In this document: in pieces, positions 57,963-64,000 of the stretch | Layout of the letters: every line of letters begins with the position of its first letter | How positions within the stretch are numbered: position 1 is the first letter of the stretch | Translations under genes and position numbers: made by a program | NCBI GenBank assembly: GCA_030729785.1 | Contig: JANQWS010000023.1 | Span: forward strand, 124,001-188,000 | Origin: Algoriphagus sp. | GTDB taxonomy: Bacteria > Bacteroidota > Bacteroidia > Cytophagales > Cyclobacteriaceae | Length of the DNA: 64,000 nt | Reading direction: 5' to 3' | The notes under the pieces: model-generated | Databases searched by the model: none | What the model was told of the DNA's origin: nothing | What the model saw: only the letters and a program-made list of their open reading frames with translations

Positions 57963-58580
57963 ATGGCCCTGAAGACAAAAGTAAAAATCAATCGAATTAC
58001 CAACCTGACAGATGCGCGCTATTGCTCTGGAATGTATGTAGATATCTTGGGATTTTCTTTAGAAGAAGGAGCTCCAAACTATATTTCCCCAATACAATTT
58101 CAAGAAATCACAGGATGGATAGCCGGAATAGACTTTGCAGCAGAGTTTACGGATTCAGATGCCTATACCATCGAAAGGCGGTTAGCAGATTATCCAAGTA
58201 TAAGTTGGATTGAATCAATAGATCTAGACACACTAATTCAACTCAAATCACTTGGCAAGGGATTGATTTATCGCTTAGATTATCAGGCTATTGACTCATT
58301 TTTACCCCGGCTTTCCCTTCTAAACGATCATCAAATTACCTTACACTTAACTTCAACAAATAAGCTACTAACTATTGATAATAAGGATTTTATAGAAAAT
58401 TTAGCAAGTAAAGTAACCCTACTTTTAGGATATGGAATTACCTCTGAAAACGCGTCCTCACTCGCTACAATTCCTGGACTAGTTGGATTTGCCTTAGACG
58501 GTGGAGATGAAATCAAACCGGGACTCCGTGACTTTGATCAACTCGGTAGCATTCTTGAAAAATTGGAAGTAGCCGATTGA
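57963..58580 (+). CDS. Phosphoribosylanthranilate isomerase (TrpF)-like protein lacking catalytic Cys
   Basis: KVKINRITNLTDARYCSGMYVDILGFSLEEGAPNYISPIQFQEI parallels TrpF K(V/I)CGIT...DA...GF...SPR; C-term GFALDGGDEIKPGLRDFDQL. Confidence 0.6.
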   Translation: MALKTKVKINRITNLTDARYCSGMYVDILGFSLEEGAPNYISPIQFQEITGWIAGIDFAAEFTDSDAYTIERRLADYPSISWIESIDLDTLIQLKSLGKGLIYRLDYQAIDSFLPRLSLLNDHQITLHLTSTNKLLTIDNKDFIENLASKVTLLLGYGITSENASSLATIPGLVGFALDGGDEIKPGLRDFDQLGSILEKLEVAD

Positions 58581-58625
58581 AAAAAATTTAAGCAAACAAA
58601 ATTAAATCGCCCACTAGCCTACTCC

Positions 58626-59576
58626 TCAACTATCCCATAAATCTGTCAAACGATACGGGCTTTTGGAACCAGTAAAGAAACTACCATCCACAAATCGATG
58701 CTTCGTCCCAATTGCCTTGAGCTTTTCGAGGTCTTCGCTATCTAAAAGCAAATTGGCAGCAGCAAAATTTTCACGAATTCGCATTTCATTGATTGACTTT
58801 GGGATTACTGCAATTTCTCTAGCAATAGACCACGCAATTAGGACTTGACCTAGCGTCACCCCATGTTTCTCCGCAATCAATTTTACAACCCCATCTTCCA
58901 ATAGCTTGGGATCTTGATCGTGCTTTTCAGACCGAGAATCTGGAGATCCCAAAGGAGAGTAGGCCGTTACTAGGAGCTCATTTTTCGTACAAAAAGAAAC
59001 CAAGTGCTCTTGAGGTAAATAAGGATGCAATTCTATTTGATTCATCTCAGGACGCTGCCCTCCTACTGCAAAAAGTTCGGTTAGCTTTGCTTGATTAAAA
59101 TTTGATACCCCTATATGCTTGGCAAACCCACTTTCCTTTTGATCCTGCATCGCTTCCCAAGTTTGACTTAAAGGCACATCCTGATAGGTGTAGTATTCTT
59201 CCCGCTGGGTAGCAAAACCCACCCCTGCCTTGTATGCAATCGGCCAGTGGACCAAATAAAGGTCTACGTAATCCAAGCGTAAATCATCCAGTGTTTTTTC
59301 TAAGGCCGGCCGAACATCTTCAAATCGATGTGCATTGTTCCAAAGTTTGGAGGTCACAAAAAGTTCACCTCGTCTGACTAGCCCTTCTGCCAATGCGTCT
59401 GCGATGCCCTGACCGACTTCACGTTCGTTCTGATAAATTGCTGCGCAGTCCAAATGACGATATCCAGCTTGAATCGCCCAATAAACTGCTTTTCGAACTT
59501 CCCCTGGTTTGCTTTTCCAAGTACCTAGTCCAAGAATAGGTAGCTGATCTCCATTTTTGAAAGTTAATTTTTTCAT
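58626..59576 (-). CDS. Aldo/keto reductase
   Basis: LGLGTWKSKPGEVRKAVYWAIQAGYRHLDCAAIYQNE, YLVHWPIAYK, IGVSNFNQAKL, IPKSINEMRIREN. Confidence 0.95.
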   Translation of the reverse strand: MKKLTFKNGDQLPILGLGTWKSKPGEVRKAVYWAIQAGYRHLDCAAIYQNEREVGQGIADALAEGLVRRGELFVTSKLWNNAHRFEDVRPALEKTLDDLRLDYVDLYLVHWPIAYKAGVGFATQREEYYTYQDVPLSQTWEAMQDQKESGFAKHIGVSNFNQAKLTELFAVGGQRPEMNQIELHPYLPQEHLVSFCTKNELLVTAYSPLGSPDSRSEKHDQDPKLLEDGVVKLIAEKHGVTLGQVLIAWSIAREIAVIPKSINEMRIRENFAAANLLLDSEDLEKLKAIGTKHRFVDGSFFTGSKSPYRLTDLWDS

Positions 59577-59626
59577 GGTTTTAAAAATTTGTTGGTCTAT
59601 GACGTAGGAATTACTAAAAATCAAGG

Positions 59627-61030
59627 TTAAAGTTCAGCTTTTTTTTCAAGATATTTTTGAAAACGATTCATCACCCAGAGGTGTAATCGTGCTTGGGTAT
59701 TGACATAAATAAACCAAGGCAAGCGCGGGGCAAATTCATGAATCGCAGAAATAATGTACTTACTCTGTAAAACTTCTCTGAATTCAAGCCATCCGTAATC
59801 GAATCGCTTGACTAACCAGCCGCCTGTTATATAAAATAGCTGTCGCTGGCTATCGCTTCGATCGGGTACATGCGTCAATTCCAGCATGGGTTTTTTGCCC
59901 CATAACAAATGAAAACCCAGAACACTATTCCCTTGAAGCCTTCCTCTAATGATATATCGAAAGAAAGATGGAAGCCAAAGTGCATACCGATAAGCAACCC
60001 AAATTGCATCGTGCTTTCCCAAGTTGGGCATCCTTTGTAAAGACCTAACTGTATTTTTCAAGCCTTTCGAATAGTTGAAAACAGGTAATTTTGGTCTTTC
60101 TTGGACATTCAATGCCAATTTGGCTGCATCTTCGTAGGAAAGGTAATCGATTTCCTTTTCGGTAAATGCATAGTTCGGATTGACAACCATCGTATGTTTT
60201 AAACTTTCGACCAAAGGAGATACTAGCTGAGGGGGAGTTTTTCCAAAAAGACCTACCCAAAACTTAGAAAATCCTAATGAAAATACTGGAACAGAAAAAA
60301 TAAGTCTTCTTTTTCCCATCACCTTGGACGTGCGGATGAGCATATCACGGTAACTCATCACCTCAGGACTTCCAATCTCAAAAATTCGTTCATATGCATT
60401 AGCATTGCCAATACAACTATCTAAAATTTCCAAAGTATTGCTCAAAGCGATCGGCTGGGTCAACGAGTTGGTCCATTTTGGACACATCAGCACTGGTAAA
60501 TGCTCAACCAAATTCTTGATCATATCAAAGCTTGATCCCCCAGGCCCAACGATGATAGAAGCGCGGATTGCCGTCAGTCTAGCAGTTCTTGAACCGAGGG
60601 TTTGTTCCACTTCTAGACGGCTTTTTAAGTGCCGCGAAAGATGTTCTTCGGGTTCATCTGGAATTAATCCTCCCAAATAGATGATTTGTTTTATTCCTGC
60701 AATTTCAGCTGCACGACTAAAATTGTCCGCTAGAATCAGATCCGTATCTTCAAAAGTTCCCTGATTGAGTCGCGTAGAGGCACTCATGGAATGTACTAGG
60801 TAAATGGCTACATCTACACCTTGAAGGGCCTCAGCGGTAGAGGTAATTGAATACAACTCTACCTGCCTCCATTCCACATCTGAATAAGGGTTGGAAATTA
60901 CCTTGCCTCGACTCAAGCCAATTACTTGGTACTTTTCCTTGTATTGCTCTATAAACCAACTTCCAATATAGCCTCCAGCCCCTGCTAGGGCAACTGTAAG
61001 CTTTGAGGATGAGGTGGCTGAATTGGTCAT
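59627..61030 (-). CDS. NAD(P)-binding (NmrA/SDR-type) protein with DUF2867-like C-terminus
   Basis: VALAGAGGYIGSWFIEQYKEKYQVIGLSR, YLVHSMSAS; start MTNSATSS. Confidence 0.8.
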   Translation of the reverse strand: MTNSATSSSKLTVALAGAGGYIGSWFIEQYKEKYQVIGLSRGKVISNPYSDVEWRQVELYSITSTAEALQGVDVAIYLVHSMSASTRLNQGTFEDTDLILADNFSRAAEIAGIKQIIYLGGLIPDEPEEHLSRHLKSRLEVEQTLGSRTARLTAIRASIIVGPGGSSFDMIKNLVEHLPVLMCPKWTNSLTQPIALSNTLEILDSCIGNANAYERIFEIGSPEVMSYRDMLIRTSKVMGKRRLIFSVPVFSLGFSKFWVGLFGKTPPQLVSPLVESLKHTMVVNPNYAFTEKEIDYLSYEDAAKLALNVQERPKLPVFNYSKGLKNTVRSLQRMPNLGKHDAIWVAYRYALWLPSFFRYIIRGRLQGNSVLGFHLLWGKKPMLELTHVPDRSDSQRQLFYITGGWLVKRFDYGWLEFREVLQSKYIISAIHEFAPRLPWFIYVNTQARLHLWVMNRFQKYLEKKAEL

Positions 61031-61078
61031 CAAACAGAAGGAGTTTCCAAATGACAACTGCTTTAGACCAACTAAGGT

Positions 61079-62458
61079 TTAATTCCCCTTTCTAGCTAAT
61101 CGGAGCGCTTGAGTAGTCGTGTAATACTTAGTCAACATATTGGGTACTTCCCAACTAGGAAGTGTACCACTTTGCAAATAATCTAAGTAACGCGCTGTAA
61201 CCTGTGCGAAATGAGCTTCATGACCTGTATGGTACTGAGCAGGAATTAGCACTTTGAATTCTCCTGTGGGCAGTAATTGAAGATCAAGGCCAGGATAGCG
61301 GGTAGCTAGTGTTTCTGTAAGTGCTTTTTTCAACTCTTCAGGTGTGGACCCCAGCAGTTGCACGTATAATACAGGTTTAAATCCTTCAGCTTCACCTTGC
61401 CGAATAATCAAATTTGCCTTGGTACCACGCATAAGACTAAAATGAGTATCTCCGGTACCTTCAGGAGCTTGAAAATTCCATATCACACTTACCTTGGCAT
61501 GCTTTCCACGTAAGGAATAACTAAATTCCCCATTGCTCATCACTTCTAGCTTATCTCCTACTTTGTATTTTTTTAATTCTTGGGTCAGTTGTGGCTTTTG
61601 GGTAACACGCTGAAATTCTTCTAAAGAAAGTCCTGTAGCCCAAATTTTTGAGTCGTAAACCTGCACCTCAGTAGTGTCTAAAATTTGCTCTGGAAATGCC
61701 TCCCATTGAATCAAATCAACCAAGTGTGTGGTCACATCCACAATACCCGTTCCTTCCTTCTCAATATCAAAGAACCAATCTGGTCGTACAAGTGGAACTC
61801 CAGAAACTTCTTTGAAGAAATGATGAACCGATTCTTTGGTGATCGCGGGTTGGCTTGGAGATCCATCCTCTAACTCACCAAAAACCGAAGGTATGGTTGA
61901 CAATTCTCGCTGAAGTAAGGTGGTAATCTCAAATCGCTCAGTCATAATATCGTAAAGCAATACCTGCTTATCCTCAGCTATTTGGAAAGCCTTTTTTAAT
62001 TTTTGAAATCCTTCCGCATCAATGACCAAAGGTTTATCTGCATACACATGTATTCCCTGCCCAAGTGCCGATAAAATGTATTCTATCTTTTTATCATTTT
62101 TACCTGCTACCATCATCACATTTCCAGGACGCTCTTCCAACATTTTTTGAAGGTAATCCTCTCCTTCATATACATTGAGTTTCCAGTTAGTAGGTCCTTC
62201 ATTGCGCTCGTTGTAGGAGGTAATTCGAGCCAAGTGATCTTGAAGCTCTTGTCCTTTGGGAGCATAGATATACAGGGAAGAGTCTACAGAAGGATAGCTG
62301 GATTTATGTACCAACCCAGCATGAAAATGACCTGGATCTAAGGTCATGAATGTAAACATACTTGCTTTTTTTGAGGGTAGTTGCTCTATTTTTTGAGGGG
62401 AACAGGCAAGCACACTGAGCAGGCAGCAGAACCCTAATCTACGGAATATTAAATTCAT
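61079..62458 (-). CDS. Gfo/Idh/MocA-like lipoprotein with putative oxidoreductase C-terminal domain
   Basis: Lipobox LLSVLACSPQ; VMMVAGKNDKKIEYILSALGQGIHVYADKPLVIDAEGF. Confidence 0.8.
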   Translation of the reverse strand: MNLIFRRLGFCCLLSVLACSPQKIEQLPSKKASMFTFMTLDPGHFHAGLVHKSSYPSVDSSLYIYAPKGQELQDHLARITSYNERNEGPTNWKLNVYEGEDYLQKMLEERPGNVMMVAGKNDKKIEYILSALGQGIHVYADKPLVIDAEGFQKLKKAFQIAEDKQVLLYDIMTERFEITTLLQRELSTIPSVFGELEDGSPSQPAITKESVHHFFKEVSGVPLVRPDWFFDIEKEGTGIVDVTTHLVDLIQWEAFPEQILDTTEVQVYDSKIWATGLSLEEFQRVTQKPQLTQELKKYKVGDKLEVMSNGEFSYSLRGKHAKVSVIWNFQAPEGTGDTHFSLMRGTKANLIIRQGEAEGFKPVLYVQLLGSTPEELKKALTETLATRYPGLDLQLLPTGEFKVLIPAQYHTGHEAHFAQVTARYLDYLQSGTLPSWEVPNMLTKYYTTTQALRLARKGN

Positions 62459-62462
62459 CTTC

Positions 62463-63860
62463 TTAGGAAATAGAACTCATCAACTTACTGGAAGCAAACA
62501 CCTTATCAGTTCCCCAAGGTCCTCGTTGTGTTCTACTGAGGTACGTATTGGCTTCCGCATCACCCACAAATTCCTCTCGAGTTGGATCCCAATTTAATTT
62601 TCGCCCGAGTTTCATAGCAATGTGGCTAAGGAGACAAACCGAACAAGCACGGTGACCAATTTCAACCGGAGATAGTAATTCGGCATTCCCTTGAATGGCT
62701 TCCAACCAATTGCCATGGTGGGAAGAACTTTTGGTGAACTTGATTTCATTTTCTCCGATGAGCGACAACAACAATTTGGGATCCGAGGCATCTAAGGCCT
62801 TTGCATTATTCCCTTGAGCCACTGGATCGGATGTGGAGGCCACATAACTTCCTCTAGATACCCATATCCACCCTTCTGTCCCTTCATAACGAATGCCATT
62901 GGGGTAATTTCCAGAACAATACATATCGACCCCATTGGCATACGTAGCTTTAACCATGAAGTCCCCATGTACATTCCAAAAACCAGCTCTTGGGAATTCT
63001 GCTACTGCCTCTATGCTTGTTGGACCAGTAAATTCAGTATCCATCCCCCAGGCTGCTGAATCAAAGTGATGTTGTCCCCAACCTGTAATCATTCCCGCAC
63101 CATAATTTTCATGGCGCAACCATCCCGGTCGGCTAAAATCTTGCTGGGGGTGTACCCCAATTTCAGAATAGGGCATTTCTGGAGTGGAGCCCAACCACAT
63201 ATCAAAATTTAAATTGGCAGGAATGGGCATGGCTGGGGCATCTGGTCCTGGAGGGTCTCCAGGTAGACCTACCCGAACCGTGTGCAGAGTTCCAATTCTC
63301 CCATTTCGAACTAGCTCAGCAGCTAACCTAAACTGTTCACTTGAGCGTTGTTGCGTTCCTAATTGCAATTTTACACCCGTTTTTTCAACTACCTGCACCA
63401 ACTGTCTACCTTCCTTAATGGTGAGTGAAGTTGGCTTTTGTAAATAGACGTGCTTTCCTGCCAAGGCTGCCTCCATTGCAGGTTGCGAGTGCCAATGGTC
63501 TGGTGTAGAAATGACTACTGCATCAATTTCCTTATTCTGTAATAAATCCCTGTAATCGGTATAGGTCTTCACATCTAAATAGGGAGATCCCATCTTTTTT
63601 GAATAATGGTCCTCAATAAATTTTTTCCCTAATTCTACACGATTGCTATCCAAATCTGCCGCTGCAATTACTCGAGCTTGCGCATGTCTAAATACTCCAG
63701 GTAAATCGTGATCCCTTGCAATTCGGCCACAGCCTATTTGCCCAACTTGAATTTGGTTGGATGGGGCATTTTTTCCAAATACGGAAGCAGGAACAAGGGT
63801 AGGAATCCCAAATGCTGCCGTTGCTAAAGCTGATTTTTTAATAAAATTTCTTCTTTTCAT
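62463..63860 (-). CDS. Gfo/Idh/MocA family oxidoreductase with Tat-like signal
   Basis: MKRRNFIKKSALATAAFGIPTLV; VGQIGCGRIARDHDL, VISTPDHWHSQPAMEAALAGKHVYLQKPTSLTIKEGR; start 63860. Confidence 0.93.
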   Translation of the reverse strand: MKRRNFIKKSALATAAFGIPTLVPASVFGKNAPSNQIQVGQIGCGRIARDHDLPGVFRHAQARVIAAADLDSNRVELGKKFIEDHYSKKMGSPYLDVKTYTDYRDLLQNKEIDAVVISTPDHWHSQPAMEAALAGKHVYLQKPTSLTIKEGRQLVQVVEKTGVKLQLGTQQRSSEQFRLAAELVRNGRIGTLHTVRVGLPGDPPGPDAPAMPIPANLNFDMWLGSTPEMPYSEIGVHPQQDFSRPGWLRHENYGAGMITGWGQHHFDSAAWGMDTEFTGPTSIEAVAEFPRAGFWNVHGDFMVKATYANGVDMYCSGNYPNGIRYEGTEGWIWVSRGSYVASTSDPVAQGNNAKALDASDPKLLLSLIGENEIKFTKSSSHHGNWLEAIQGNAELLSPVEIGHRACSVCLLSHIAMKLGRKLNWDPTREEFVGDAEANTYLSRTQRGPWGTDKVFASSKLMSSIS

Positions 63861-63867
63861 GGGTTTA

Positions 63868-64000
63868 TTATTTGACAAAAGATTTCCAATAAGATTCTGC
63901 TTCTTGCACGCTTAACTCTCCATCAAAAACAATTAATCGGTAAGTTAGGCTGTACCGCTGATTGGGGAGGATTTCCCAAGACTGGTGCCGAATTGGACAA
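63868..64000 (-). CDS. C-terminal fragment of an upstream CDS (possibly PmoA/DUF6807-like)
   Basis: Open minus frame ends CPIRHQSWEILPNQRYSLTYRLIVFDGELSVQEAESYWKSFVK-stop; 5' part outside window. Confidence 0.45.
   Translation of the reverse strand, partial: CPIRHQSWEILPNQRYSLTYRLIVFDGELSVQEAESYWKSFVK

Noticed and set aside
1-64000. CRISPR arrays, prophage, toxin-antitoxin or restriction-modification systems, tRNA/rRNA
   Set aside because: Scanned for by eye; no repeat-spacer arrays, integrase/phage structural proteins, methylase motifs or tRNA-like cloverleaf segments were found. A tRNAscan/CRISPRFinder run would be needed to be certain.

Overview
The window is a Bacteroidota chromosomal segment. 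Its gene style resembles Cyclobacteriaceae/Cytophagales: TAnnTTTG-type promoters, T9SS sorting domain, DUF2911 and DUF6526 proteins, SPOR/ExbBD-TonB modules. It is mostly single-copy housekeeping and metabolic genes. I saw no rRNA, tRNA, CRISPR array, phage or transposase gene.

Strongest non-routine observations:
(1) A 1017-codon ORF fuses a GH20 beta-N-acetylhexosaminidase lipoprotein to a complete AGCS-type Na+:amino-acid symporter. An A11 homopolymer (coding strand) lies exactly at the domain junction. Both other reading frames stop within a few codons there, so slippage could yield both a free enzyme and the enzyme-transporter fusion.
(2) A three-copy family of about 150-bp MITE-like elements has TGATTATCCGC...GCGGATAATCA termini. 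Two copies bracket a DUF2911 gene.
(3) An outer-membrane protein gene is decayed: its signal peptide is in another frame, and a stop codon precedes the terminal beta-strand.
(4) An SDR / acyl-CoA dehydrogenase / APH-kinase / 3-hydroxyacyl-CoA dehydrogenase operon resembles the levulinate (Lva) and ACAD10/11 4-hydroxyacid logic.
(5) Small genes are missing from the ORF track, including a 34-aa membrane peptide coupled to an SSS symporter and a 49-aa membrane protein with its own promoter and terminator.
(6) A TrpF-like protein has lost the catalytic Cys.
(7) A Tol/Ton-like envelope module contains a plug-less barrel.

All assignments come from reading translations and motifs by eye. No database search was run.
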